Origin: Fontimicrobium_A sp034506455 | GTDB taxonomy: Bacteria; Zhuqueibacterota; Zhuqueibacteria; Residuimicrobiales; Krinioviventaceae | Reading direction: 5' to 3' | DNA length: 64,000 bases | NCBI GenBank assembly: GCA_034506455.1 | Contig: JAPDPN010000001.1 | Span: forward strand, 1-64,000 | Part shown: in pieces, positions 1 through 8,838 of the stretch | Layout: each line of letters begins with the position of its first letter | Numbering within the stretch: position 1 is the stretch's first letter | The notes under the pieces: model-generated | Database searches by the model: none | What the model was told of the DNA's origin: nothing | Seen by the model: only the letters and a program-made list of their open reading frames with translations | Program-made: the position numbers and the translations under genes

Positions 1-1409
1 CCGCCTCGCTCTTTGAATCCGGAATAGGCCGGGGCATGGGGTATCGCGACAGCAATCAGGATATTCTCGGCTTTGTGCACATGATACCCGAGCGGGCGCG
101 CGAACGAATTCTTGATTTGGCCGCTACTCAGCTGTCCGACGGAACCTGTTATCATCAGTATCAGCCGTTGACTAAAAAAGGCAACACTCTTGCCGGCAGC
201 GGCTTTAACGACGATCCTCTCTGGCTCATTCTTTCTACTTCGGCATACCTAAAAGAAACCGGCGACTTTACCATTCTTCATGAAAAGATCGGCTATGCCG
301 ATACGATCGATAAAAGCGCCACGCTTTTGGATCATCTCCAGATTTCGATCGATTATACATTGAATCACCTTGGACCCCATGGTCTGCCGTTAATCGGTCA
401 TGCAGATTGGAATGATTGTCTCAATCTCAACTGCTTTTCCGAGGAACCCGGCGAAAGCTTTCAGCTTGCCGGAGACGCCGCTAAAAGCGACACGGCCGAA
501 TCGGTGATGATCGCGGGACTGTTTTGCGCCGCTTGTCGCGAACTTGCAGAGATTTACGCTCTTCTCGGCAACTCTGAGCGTTCTCAGCAAATCCTGCAGG
601 CCGGTGAACGAATGAAGCAGACGGTTCTTGAGCACGGATGGGACGGCGAATGGTTTCTGCGCGCTTATGATGCCTTCGGCCGTAAGATTGGATCCAAAGA
701 GAATGATGAGGGCAAAATTTTCATTGAAAGCCAAGGGTGGTGTATTCTCGGCGGTATTGGTTTGGATAACGGCTTTGCCGAAAAGGCGTTGAACAGCGTC
801 AACAAGTATTTGGCCACAAAGAACGGCATCATTCTGCAGCAGCCGGCTTATCAAACTTATCACCTCCATTTGGGAGAGATATCTTCATATCCTCCCGGCT
901 ACAAAGAAAACGCCGGAATTTTCACCCACAACAACACTTGGATTCAGATTGCCGAGACCTTGATCGGCCGCGGCGACCAGGCTTTCGAATATTACATGAG
1001 CATTTGTCCATCCGCAAAGGATGAGCAAATTGACATTTATCGCGTAGAGCCTTATGTCTACAGTCAGATGACGGCGGGCAGAGACGCTCCAACTCCCGGC
1101 GAGGGCAAAAACAGCTGGCTGACCGGAACGGCTTCCTGGTCGTTTGTTGCCATTACCCAATACATTTTGGGAATTCGTCCTCATTTTAAAGGCCTTCTCA
1201 TTGATCCCTGCATTCCAAAGCATTGGAAGGAATTCAAAGCTCAGCGGCGTTTTCGGGGAAAGCTTTATTTCATCACCGTTGAGAACCCGAACGGCGTGAA
1301 CAAGGGCATCCGCGAACTTTGGGTAGACGGCCAAAAGATAGATGGGAATCTCATTCCGCTGGATATGGGCGGCGATCAAGTCAACGTGCGGGTTATTATG
1401 GGTTGTTGA
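1..1409 (+). CDS. GH94 glycoside phosphorylase (cellobiose phosphorylase-like), 5' truncated
   Basis: The frame is open from base 3 and the protein enters the window already inside the catalytic domain, so this is the C-terminal ~468 residues of a protein that is usually about 800 long. The sequence GRGMGYRDSNQD and the later ADWNDCLN are the characteristic (alpha/alpha)6-barrel motifs of GH94; the Asp in the W-N-D stretch corresponds to the general acid. GH94 enzymes cleave cellobiose or related beta-disaccharides with phosphate, giving glucose 1-phosphate. No signal peptide can be assessed because the N-terminus is missing. The C-terminal beta domain (FRGKLYFITVENPNGVNKG) is present and the end looks natural, followed by a terminator. 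Cellobiose, cellodextrin or laminaribiose phosphorylase activity cannot be separated from this part alone. Confidence 0.9.
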   Translation, partial: ASLFESGIGRGMGYRDSNQDILGFVHMIPERARERILDLAATQLSDGTCYHQYQPLTKKGNTLAGSGFNDDPLWLILSTSAYLKETGDFTILHEKIGYADTIDKSATLLDHLQISIDYTLNHLGPHGLPLIGHADWNDCLNLNCFSEEPGESFQLAGDAAKSDTAESVMIAGLFCAACRELAEIYALLGNSERSQQILQAGERMKQTVLEHGWDGEWFLRAYDAFGRKIGSKENDEGKIFIESQGWCILGGIGLDNGFAEKALNSVNKYLATKNGIILQQPAYQTYHLHLGEISSYPPGYKENAGIFTHNNTWIQIAETLIGRGDQAFEYYMSICPSAKDEQIDIYRVEPYVYSQMTAGRDAPTPGEGKNSWLTGTASWSFVAITQYILGIRPHFKGLLIDPCIPKHWKEFKAQRRFRGKLYFITVENPNGVNKGIRELWVDGQKIDGNLIPLDMGGDQVNVRVIMGC

Positions 1410-1424
1410 TCAAGTCGGTTGAGA

Positions 1425-1462
1425 AAAAAGCCGCAGTTAAATTTGACTGCGGCTTTTTTTTT
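1425..1462. terminator. Bidirectional intrinsic terminator
   Basis: An A-run, then GCCGCAGT, a short AT loop, ACTGCGGC and a run of eight T. The stem is perfect, and the A-run/T-run symmetry lets it work in both directions. It sits between the converging GH94 and NUDIX genes, ending four bases from the NUDIX stop codon. Confidence 0.88.
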
Positions 1463-1465
1463 GGC

Positions 1466-2071
1466 TTATAGCCCAAAGAAATATTTGGAAAGCTGCTTTT
1501 CGAGCCACAAAAGCGCCATGATTGTTTTTCCGTCGACAATTTTTTCTTCCGTCAGCGCTTCATAGACTTGTTGAAACGGCAGCACGACGATTTGTATATC
1601 CTCATGTTCCGCCAACGATCCGCCGTATTGATAACCGTATTCCGCCAAATCACATTCGACGGAATAGAGAAATATCCTCTCGGATGATCCTCCCGGACTC
1701 GAAAAATATTTTCCAATAAAAACCACATCCTCTTTGCGCACGTTAAGATGAATTTCTTCCTGCAGCTCCCGCATCATGGCATCTTTTGGATCTTCTCCTT
1801 CATCGATTGCACCGGCGGGAATCTCCAACATCCAGGCATCCTCCGGCGATACGGCATAAACCGGATAGCGAAATTGTTTGACAAAAACCATGCGCTTGAT
1901 GTTGATGTCATACACCAATGCGGCGGCAGAATCACAGCGCAGGCAGTTCTCGCGCACGACCCATTCGCTCATTTTGCCGTCAAATTTCTCATATCGAAGC
2001 GAAACGGTTTCGACTTTTAAAAAGCCGTCATGCACTATCTTTCGCTCTTTGATGTTGACTTTCATGGACAA
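1466..2071 (-). CDS. NUDIX hydrolase, ADP-ribose pyrophosphatase type
   Basis: A 201-residue cytoplasmic protein. The Nudix box is visible around residues 88-110: G-A-I-D-E-G-E followed seven residues later by RELQEE, which gives the metal-binding RE..EE core. The last Gly of the consensus is replaced by His. The preceding E-I-P-A-G is typical of the ADP-ribose pyrophosphatase (NudF/NUDT5) branch, which hydrolyses ADP-ribose to AMP and ribose 5-phosphate. It is followed directly by the shared terminator. The gene upstream (2080-2631) lies only 8 bases away on the same strand, so the two are probably co-transcribed. Substrate is inferred from the subfamily motif only. Confidence 0.88.
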   Translation of the reverse strand: MSMKVNIKERKIVHDGFLKVETVSLRYEKFDGKMSEWVVRENCLRCDSAAALVYDINIKRMVFVKQFRYPVYAVSPEDAWMLEIPAGAIDEGEDPKDAMMRELQEEIHLNVRKEDVVFIGKYFSSPGGSSERIFLYSVECDLAEYGYQYGGSLAEHEDIQIVVLPFQQVYEALTEEKIVDGKTIMALLWLEKQLSKYFFGL

Positions 2072-2079
2072 ACATTCCT

Positions 2080-2631
2080 TTAGAATTTAATTTTGCAAAA
2101 CAGGAACTGCAGAACGAAAAAGGCAGCGCCCAAAGCAAAACACACGGCCAGGTGTATATGCGAAAAAACGAGCGCCGCAATTAAACAGATCGAATTCAAC
2201 AAGGAAAGAGTTAAAAAATTTGCAGTAAAATATGCCTGCCTGATGCTTGTAATACGGAGGAAATGGGTTTTTGTGGGAACTATTGCTTGATCGACAACTT
2301 CACTGGTTACACTCTTTTCCAACGATTCGTAGCTTTTGGTAATAGCTGCCGATTCTTCTTTAAACATAAAGAAAAGGTATCTCGATTGATTTAAAAGCAA
2401 AATTCCTACGATAAAGATAAGCCAGAAAATCAACGGACGAAAATCGATCAGCAGGTCCTTAACATAGGTGCTCTTTTCGTCGCCGAAAAGCAAAACAAGA
2501 GTAGAGACGATTAGAAAAATGGAAACCTGTATGGACGTTAACAGGTTGATTATTTGCAGATAGGTCATGCAAAAGCGCGTTGATTGATAAAGGGTTGCGG
2601 ATCGCAAATCTGAAATGTTTGAGTTTTCCAT
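2080..2631 (-). CDS. Small multi-pass membrane protein of unknown function
   Basis: A 183-residue protein that I do not recognise. It has two hydrophobic segments at about residues 28-50 and 66-85, a charged loop with many Ser/Glu/Lys (about 90-130), and two more hydrophobic segments at about 137-157 and 160-178. This predicts four membrane helices in two pairs, with both termini and the central loop on the same side. The gene lies immediately upstream of the NUDIX gene on the same strand and diverges from the HAD phosphatase gene. The amino-acid composition looks like a real protein and not a random frame, but no catalytic or binding motif is visible. Confidence 0.65.
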   Translation of the reverse strand: MENSNISDLRSATLYQSTRFCMTYLQIINLLTSIQVSIFLIVSTLVLLFGDEKSTYVKDLLIDFRPLIFWLIFIVGILLLNQSRYLFFMFKEESAAITKSYESLEKSVTSEVVDQAIVPTKTHFLRITSIRQAYFTANFLTLSLLNSICLIAALVFSHIHLAVCFALGAAFFVLQFLFCKIKF

Positions 2632-2756
2632 ATCTACTCGTGATTTTTGTGCAGTATATTAAAACTAAGGAATCTTTTGCTATTTTGCCATAATTAAAAA
2701 ACCGCCGCTTTTTCTTCGAGTTGAATTGCTGAGTGCTTTTTTGTACATTTAAAAAA

Positions 2757-2770
2757 AGGAGGTGATTCTG
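2757..2770 (+). promoter_or_regulatory. Strong ribosome binding site with no canonical start at normal distance (HAD gene)
   Basis: AGGAGG at 2757-2762 is a perfect Shine-Dalgarno sequence, but the only standard in-frame start, GTG at 2762-2764, shares its first base with it. With normal spacing (5 bases) the in-frame codon is CTG at 2768-2770. The next residues, VDLIIFDLDGT, fit the usual HAD N-terminus from either point. Confidence 0.55.
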
Positions 2771-3451
2771 GTCGATCTGATTATTTTCGATTTGGACGGT
2801 ACGCTGGTAGATACGGCTTTTGAAGTTCATCAAAGCATCAATGATACTCTTCAGAAAATGGGTTTACCCCAAGTGTCTCTTGCCACCAGCAAACGGGCGA
2901 TTGGTCCCGGCCCGGAGGAATTTGTCAGAATTCTTCTTCCGAAAAATTCTTTACATAGAGCCGGTGAATTCACCGCTCTTCTCTCAGAAACATACAAACG
3001 ATATAACGGCATGTTTGCCGATTTCTTTCCAGGTGTTCCGCAGATTCTAAATCAGCTCAATGGGAAATGCAAGTTGGCTATCGCAACAAATAAATCCTTT
3101 AATGAAGTAATGCCGCTGGCTGAAAAACTACATTTTTCAAAATGGTTTAATGCCGTTTTTACGCGGGATGACGTGAAAAAACCAAAACCTGCTCCAGATC
3201 TTTTGCTGCATGCCTGTAGAACTTTACGAGTCCCTACGAAACGTGCCTTGATGATTGGTGATACGGACAACGATGTATTGGCTGCCCGCGCCGCCGGTAT
3301 GTTTTGCTGTCTCGCAAAATGGGGGTATGCATCGAACCAGGAGGAGCTCATAAAATTGTGTGATTTTGCTGTGGATTCTCCGCAAGATCTGCAGGCTTTA
3401 TTTATCGAATTTGCAACGGTACCCGAGGATTATCAGTTGGAAAATTCTTAA
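2762..3451 (+). CDS. HAD-superfamily phosphatase, phosphoglycolate phosphatase-like
   Basis: About 229 residues. Motif I is DLDGTLVD near the N-terminus (nucleophile and acid Asp), motif II is IATNKS, motif III is the Lys in KKPKPAPD, and motif IV is GDTDNDVLAA. The helical cap between motifs I and II and the length match the Gph/PGMB subfamily that removes phosphate from small sugar or glycolate phosphates. The start is uncertain: GTG at 2762 overlaps the Shine-Dalgarno sequence, and CTG at 2768 would have ideal spacing. The stop lies 19 bases before the carbamoyltransferase start, so an operon with that gene and the SxtJ-like gene is likely, possibly supplying or processing a sugar substrate. 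That link is inference. Confidence 0.85.
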   Translation: MILVDLIIFDLDGTLVDTAFEVHQSINDTLQKMGLPQVSLATSKRAIGPGPEEFVRILLPKNSLHRAGEFTALLSETYKRYNGMFADFFPGVPQILNQLNGKCKLAIATNKSFNEVMPLAEKLHFSKWFNAVFTRDDVKKPKPAPDLLLHACRTLRVPTKRALMIGDTDNDVLAARAAGMFCCLAKWGYASNQEELIKLCDFAVDSPQDLQALFIEFATVPEDYQLENS

Positions 3452-3470
3452 GGTTAGCAATAGGTAAAAG

Positions 3471-5285
3471 ATGAACATACTCGGCATCTCCTGTTTTTAT
3501 CACGACAGCGCCGCATGTCTCGTTCAGGATGGAGTCATTAAAGCTGCCGCTCAGGAAGAACGATTTTCCCGTAAGAAACATGACTCGGATTTTCCACGCC
3601 GGGCAATACGGTTCTGTCTGGACTATGCCGGCCTGTCGATCGATGATATTGACATCATTTCTTTTTACGATAAGCCCTTTTTGAAATTCGAAAGAATTCT
3701 TGAAACTTACTTGTCCTATGCTCCTCGGGGTCTGCGCTCCTATTTGATGGCCCTTCCGCTTTGGTTGAAGAAAAAGCTCTGGATTCCCGATTTAATTCGT
3801 AAGGAATTAGATTTCGACGGCATTATTGTTTTCCCGGAGCATCACGAATCGCATGCCGCTTCGGCTTTTTTCCCATCCCCGTTTCGTCGCGCCGCATTTC
3901 TCACCATGGACGGCGTAGGCGAGTGGGCCACCTCATCCTTCGGTGTCGGCATCGACAATAGCATTCAGATCGATTCGGAACTCCACTTTCCTCATTCTCT
4001 TGGGCTTCTTTATTCTGCTTTTACTTATTATACAGGATTTAAAGTCAATTCCGGCGAATATAAAGTCATGGGGCTTGCTCCTTACGGAGAACCCAAATAT
4101 GTTCAGACAATTCTTGAGCATTTGATTGATCTAAAAGAGGACGGATCTTTTAGATTAAATATGGACTATTTCGATTATTGCGCCGGGTTGACGATGACGA
4201 ATGAACGATTTTATAGGTTGTTCGGCGGCCCGCCGCGTAAACCGGAGACTCTTTTAACGCAAAAAGAAATGGACTTGGCGCGTTCGATTCAGGATGTCAC
4301 AGAAGAGATTATGCTGCGCGCGGCAAAGCATGTTCATCGTCAAACCGGTGAGCGCTATTTATGCCTTGCAGGCGGCGTTGCTTTGAACTGCGTGGCCAAC
4401 GGCCGCATTCTCCGCGAAGGACCTTTTAAGGATATTTGGATTCAGCCGGCTGCCGGTGACGCAGGCGGTGCCTTGGGCGCCGCACTTTTTGCCTGGTACC
4501 AGATCGAAAAGAATCCAAGAGAAGCCGACGATCAACACGATTTTCAGCACGCCAGTCTACTTGGACCGGAATACCAAAATGACGAAATAAAATCGTTTCT
4601 TGAAAGCAACGCTATTCCTTACCGGTATTTTGCCGATCAAGAATTGTTGGAGAGAGCTGCTGAGCTGATTGAAAAAGGAAATATCATTGGGTGGTTTCAG
4701 GGCCGTATGGAATTTGGTCCGCGGGCGCTGGGGTGTCGTTCCATTCTCGGTGATGCCCGTCATCCGCAAATGCAGGCCAAGATGAATCTCAAAATCAAGT
4801 TTCGAGAAGGCTTTCGCCCCTTCGCTCCTTCTGTTCTTGAAGAATATGTTTCCGATTATTTTGAATTGGACCGTCCGAGCCCCTACATGCTGCTGACGGC
4901 GCAAGTGCGCAAAGAAAGGCAGCGTCCGATGACAGATGAAGAAAGAAAACTTTGGGGAATAGATAAACTGAATGTGATCCGCTCGGACATTCCGGCTGTT
5001 ACGCATGTCGATTACTCGGCACGCATACAGACTGTCTCTCCTCTTCACGGCCGTTTTTACGATCTTTTGAAGCGCTTTTACGAGCGAACAGGCTGCGCAG
5101 TCCTCGTCAACACCTCTTTTAATGTTCGCGGCGAACCGATTGTCTGCACGCCGCAAGATGCCTATTTATGCTTTATGCGTACTCAAATAGATTATTTGAT
5201 TATGGGCAATTTTATCCTCGATAAAACGGAACAACCGCCCCTTCGAGAAAGCGTTGATTGGAGAAAATTATATGAGCTGGATTAA
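3471..5285 (+). CDS. NodU/CmcH-family carbamoyltransferase
   Basis: 604 residues, the full family length. The N-terminal domain begins MNILGISCFYHDSAACL, with the conserved HDS, EERFSR and HHESHAASAFF metal/ATP-binding features of the Kae1-like fold. GEYKVMGLAPYG and LAGGVALNCVANG follow. The C-terminal YrdC-like domain contains EFGPRALGCRSIL and FNVRGEPIVCTP. These enzymes use carbamoyl phosphate and ATP to make carbamoyl-AMP and transfer the carbamoyl group to a hydroxyl on a sugar, antibiotic or lipid head group. The acceptor cannot be told from sequence. It overlaps the downstream SxtJ-like gene by 14 bases, a pairing seen widely in bacteria and cyanobacterial toxin clusters. Confidence 0.93.
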   Translation: MNILGISCFYHDSAACLVQDGVIKAAAQEERFSRKKHDSDFPRRAIRFCLDYAGLSIDDIDIISFYDKPFLKFERILETYLSYAPRGLRSYLMALPLWLKKKLWIPDLIRKELDFDGIIVFPEHHESHAASAFFPSPFRRAAFLTMDGVGEWATSSFGVGIDNSIQIDSELHFPHSLGLLYSAFTYYTGFKVNSGEYKVMGLAPYGEPKYVQTILEHLIDLKEDGSFRLNMDYFDYCAGLTMTNERFYRLFGGPPRKPETLLTQKEMDLARSIQDVTEEIMLRAAKHVHRQTGERYLCLAGGVALNCVANGRILREGPFKDIWIQPAAGDAGGALGAALFAWYQIEKNPREADDQHDFQHASLLGPEYQNDEIKSFLESNAIPYRYFADQELLERAAELIEKGNIIGWFQGRMEFGPRALGCRSILGDARHPQMQAKMNLKIKFREGFRPFAPSVLEEYVSDYFELDRPSPYMLLTAQVRKERQRPMTDEERKLWGIDKLNVIRSDIPAVTHVDYSARIQTVSPLHGRFYDLLKRFYERTGCAVLVNTSFNVRGEPIVCTPQDAYLCFMRTQIDYLIMGNFILDKTEQPPLRESVDWRKLYELD

Positions 5286-5703
5286 AGATATTTATGCTGA
5301 TTATCTTCGGTTGGACAAATCATCGGCCAAAGCAGCTTCTTTCGGCTATTTATTCGCAGTCATATTGTCACTTTTAGGTATTGCGATTCTTATTGCAGGC
5401 AAGGTTCCTCAGCGTTCACTTTATTTCTTTGCTTCGGCATTTCTATTTACATTATTTGCCCGTTTTTTTCCTTCACTTCTTAAACCTCTTTTTTCCGCCT
5501 GGATGATCTTGTCGCTTCTTCTCGGCTGGATTATGTCGCGACTGCTTCTTACTATTGTTTTTTTTATTGTTATTACACCTATTTCATTTCTAATGAGTCT
5601 TTTAGGCAAAGATCCCCTTAACCGTCGTTTCGATAAAAATGCTCCAACTTATTGGTCAACAAAACCGAATGATCCGCACAGAGATTTTCAAAAGCAATTT
5701 TAA
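5272..5703 (+). CDS. SxtJ-family membrane protein
   Basis: 143 residues. ATG at 5272 is chosen because GGAG at 5260-5263 stands 8 bases before it; the frame also has an upstream TTG at 5254 with no such site. Residues ~20-90 contain three or four hydrophobic segments (for example FGYLFAVILSLLGIAILIAG and LLLTIVFFIVITPISFL), followed by a conserved basic tail with F-D-K-N-A-P-T-Y-W. This matches the small SxtJ family, named from saxitoxin clusters, that is nearly always next to a carbamoyltransferase. Its biochemical role is not established; membrane anchoring or transport of the carbamoylated product are guesses. Its start lies inside the end of the carbamoyltransferase gene, so translation is likely coupled. 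Confidence 0.8.
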   Translation: MSWIKDIYADYLRLDKSSAKAASFGYLFAVILSLLGIAILIAGKVPQRSLYFFASAFLFTLFARFFPSLLKPLFSAWMILSLLLGWIMSRLLLTIVFFIVITPISFLMSLLGKDPLNRRFDKNAPTYWSTKPNDPHRDFQKQF

Positions 5704-5968
5704 ATGATTTTTCCACATATCCTTCCACATTTCAGCTTATAATTCTGGAAAAAGCGCCGCATAATGGTGAATAATTCCTTCCATATCAAAAAAGTTAACT
5801 TTTTTTATTAACAAAACTCTATTCATTGATGTTTTTGCACATCGTATTCACGGCAAGCTGTTTAAAACTTGTATATACCCTTCTTGTTCTTATTATAGTT
5901 AGCTTTTAAAAAATCAATTTTCAACATTTCAACGGCCATTACTATTATATCTTTTAAATATTTCTTTG

Positions 5969-8750
5969 TTATCTGATAATTAGTATCTTTTGTATCCTTT
6001 TTTCTTCTTTCGTGGAAAGAATGACAAAATAGATGCCTGAAGGTAAAAAAGAGGGATTCCAATTTAGCAATAAAGTTTCATCTATTTCTCCTTCATATAG
6101 ATCTTTTATTTTTCTGCCCAATAAATCCGTTATCGTAATAAAGCATTTTTGGGTTGTTTTTCCTTTGACGAAAATCATTGCATAGCTGTTCATAGGATTA
6201 GGATATACAGATAAGCTCAAAGCTTGGCATTCCTGTTTTTCAGCGTCGACCTCCCCGCGAATTGTATTAGCAAAACCGGGCGTACCGCCGTTATAAGAAG
6301 CAAACCAATTTTCCGCTTTAGAGTTATCTAACCAAGGGTAACGTAACGCCAAAGCGGCTCCCTTTCCGTTTGCTGCAGCCGGCCATGGCCAAACTACGCC
6401 GAAGCGTAACGAATCGATTACATTACCTTTGTCGTCCAATAAAGCAATAAAGTCTCCTTTGCTGCTCAAACCAAAAGGCAAATCTCCTAAGAAAACCAAA
6501 TCTTTCCCCCATATTGTTTGAAAAGCAGCTTGATTTTTGCACACAACGAGATACTGAAAAGGTCCAATGCAACAACCTTGAGGAAAAGAGAACATGCTGT
6601 TATTGGAAAAGTCAGTCAGTTTCCAAAAAGATATATCGATCGTACGGTCTTGAGGATTATAAAGCTCGATCCAGTCCTCGGCGTTTAGATAGGGGGGAGA
6701 GTTGTAATTAATTTCATTGATAATCAAATAGGGACTCGCCTCATCTTTAACAAAAAAAGCAGTCAAAACAGAATCCCCGTTGAGCCTAATGAAAACTGAA
6801 GAAGACTCTTCAACTCCGTTCCATGAAGAAAACCGATAACCAGGCAAAGAAAAGGCGCGCAAGGAAATCGGTACATCACGGAAATAGAGACCTTTCCAAG
6901 ATGGAGCATTAATAGTTAATGAATTAAGGCTAATACTGCCGCTTTGCGGCGGCTCAATGCGCAGCTGCAGTTCGGCCGCTCCGCTCAAGTTAAATTCTTG
7001 CAGAACATGGTTGAGAAGATAATTTCTTCTCAGCTGTAAAAAATTTTTTACCACTTCACAATTTTTCGTCCACTGTGTTTTTTTTCCACCCCATCTCTGT
7101 AGATGACGATCGATTTCAGGCTCCAGAGCACTTTGAACGGATTTATAAATTGCCAGAGAGGAATCCGGTGAAAAGCGGGTATTCAACAAATCGGCNNNNN
7201 NNNNNNNNNNNNNNNNNNNNNNNNNNNNNNNNNNNNNNNNNNNNNNNNNNNNNNNNNNNNNNNNNNNNNNNNNNNNNNNNNNNNNNNNNNNNNNNTCCAC
7301 TGTGTTTTTTTTCCACCCCATCTCTGTAGATGACGATCGATTTCAGGCTCCAGAGCACTTTGAACGGATTTATAAATTGCCAGAGAGGAATCCGGTGAAA
7401 AGCGGGTATTCAACAAATCGGCAAGATAATTGATAAACATCTCGCGAAAACCTTGATTTTCGAGAATTTTTCGGAATAAAAAGGTAGACTCTGGAGGGTT
7501 CGGCCAGGCAGGACCATTCTCCTCTCGGTAATAAGCGATCGTGTTGTCTCGATAGCCGTCTTCGGGCGCAAAATGATAATTTGGAACGAATAATCGCAGT
7601 CCGAAGCTGTGATCTACATCGTAGAGAATCCAACGATATAGACCCGGCTCAGAATTAGGGCGCCAAAATTTACAGTTGTGCCCAGGACCGTCGTGGTTGG
7701 CTAAGATGATCTGGACTGCCATGTAGGTCAAATAGTTCTTTATATCTATGATCTCGGCAACATAGTCGGCGTTTTTTTGTATGGAAAGAGAATGGCCCTT
7801 GAGAAAATCTATCAAGCCGTTGAAATGCGTCGCATTGCCTTGTACAGCCAAGGGATAGAGGCGATGATAATCGTCGAGAAGATCGATTTTATCAGGATCT
7901 ACACCATGGTGCTCGGCAAGATAGTTTTCATTGATTTTTTCGCGAAGATTATAAATTCCCCAATAATCGCCGTTGATATAAAGATGACACGGCCGATAAG
8001 CCTGGAAGTCAAGATCAAGCCCGTACAATAGACGGGCAGCCAATCCGTCGCGAAACTGCACGCCGCCTTCATTTTGGGTGTTGTCGCTCCCGCCGTTGCG
8101 AAGCAAAAACGAATTGAAACGGCAGATTGGATAATCTGGAAATAAAGGATAATGCAGCTCTTCAGTGCCGTATGCGCGGCGCAGAAAGACCGCAAAGGAT
8201 TTTTGCGGCAATTTTCGGCTTGTTTTTCCGAACATTCGGATGCCGGCATCGACGCTGAAGCCCAAACGGCCGTCCGGTTCAAAAAGCTCAATATGAACCG
8301 GGCGTTCCCAGTCTTCCCAATAATTGGCCGGAGGCTGTACGGGATTATCAGGATAACCGCCGAGCTTGGTTCCGTTACCTTCTACATAAATGCCAATATC
8401 AGCATCAAACAGATTCGCCGGATTCGTGCTTAAGGAGACAACCGGCAGACTCGATCTTGGCGAAATGAAATAGGTTTGAGTTACAACAGGTCCTAATCTC
8501 CCCTCCTTGTCTATAACNNNNNNNNNNNNNNNNNNNNNNNNNNNNNNNNNNNNNNNNNNNNNNNNNNNNNNNNNNNNNNNNNNNNNNNNNNNNNNNNNNN
8601 NNNNNNNNNNNNNNNNNTATAATCGCCGTCTTCATCCTGAACCGTCAAAGTATTAAAGGAGAGAACTTCATTGAGGAGAGGATGCTGCGCCTGAACCGTC
8701 GTCAATAAGAGAAATGCGAAAAAATAAAATCGATTTAAATTCATATTCAT
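5969..8750 (-). CDS. Secreted CotH-kinase and lamin-tail-domain protein with C-terminal sorting domain (interrupted by two assembly gaps)
   Basis: Reading from 8750: a signal peptide (FYFFAFLLLTTVQAQ), then LNEVLSFNTLTVQDEDGDY, the start of a first lamin-tail-like domain, which is lost in the gap at 8518-8617. The reading resumes with SLPVVSLSTNPANLFD and NYWEDWERPVHIELF and continues through the CotH spore-coat-kinase-like domain (KSFAVFLRR, NLREKINENYL, YDVDHSFGLR). After the second gap comes another lamin-tail domain (LIINEINYNSPP...DWIELYNP) and a C-terminal sorting domain (SLSVYPNPMNS...LPSGIYFVILSTKEEKRIQKILI). The 127-base duplication at 7069-7422 artificially shifts the frame; deleting 227 bases (gap plus one copy) restores a single frame, as I checked by frame arithmetic. 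The 8518 gap must be longer than 100 bases if the first lamin-tail domain is complete. Probable extracellular surface protein; substrate unknown. Confidence 0.85.
7069..7422. repeat. Unmerged contig ends: 127-bp identical flanks around 100-N gap
   Basis: Bases 7069-7195 and 7296-7422 are identical, each 127 bp, directly abutting the N run 7196-7295. The same length occurs at the second such site (19769-20122). An exact, equal length at two unrelated gaps indicates a k-mer-sized overlap of neighbouring contigs that the scaffolder did not merge. It is not a biological repeat. Confidence 0.95.
8518..8617. other. Assembly gap (100 N) inside the CotH-domain gene
   Basis: A run of 100 N with no shared flanking sequence. 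The missing part covers most of the first lamin-tail domain, so the true length is probably several hundred bases. Confidence 0.95.
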
Positions 8751-8762
8751 ATCTTTTGAATG

Positions 8763-8786
8763 AAAAAAGGGCGCCTCAAGGCGCCC
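8763..8786 (-). terminator. Intrinsic terminator of the 8839-9846 gene
   Basis: GGGCGCC (8769-8775), loop TCAA, GGCGCCC (8780-8786), with a run of six A (8763-8768) that becomes the U-tract on the minus strand. It lies downstream of the stop at 8839 and just upstream of the CotH-domain gene start, so that gene needs its own promoter or read-through. Confidence 0.9.
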
Positions 8787-8838
8787 TGTCTATTGATCAA
8801 CTCTGCCAAATCAAGCCATGTGTCTGCGAATCAAACTA

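Noticed and set aside
36..1409. Long opposite-strand open frames inside GH94 and many other genes
   Set aside because: They lie antisense to clear protein families and have implausible composition; they are coding shadows.
5788..5805. 18-bp perfect palindrome AAAAAAGTTAACTTTTTT after the SxtJ-like gene
   Set aside because: It has no loop and only two G-C pairs, so it is a weak terminator at best; in such AT-rich DNA it may be chance.
7069..7422. Tandem repeat or mobile-element duplication
   Set aside because: The copies end exactly at an N run and match in length those at another gap, which fits contig overlap and not a biological duplication.
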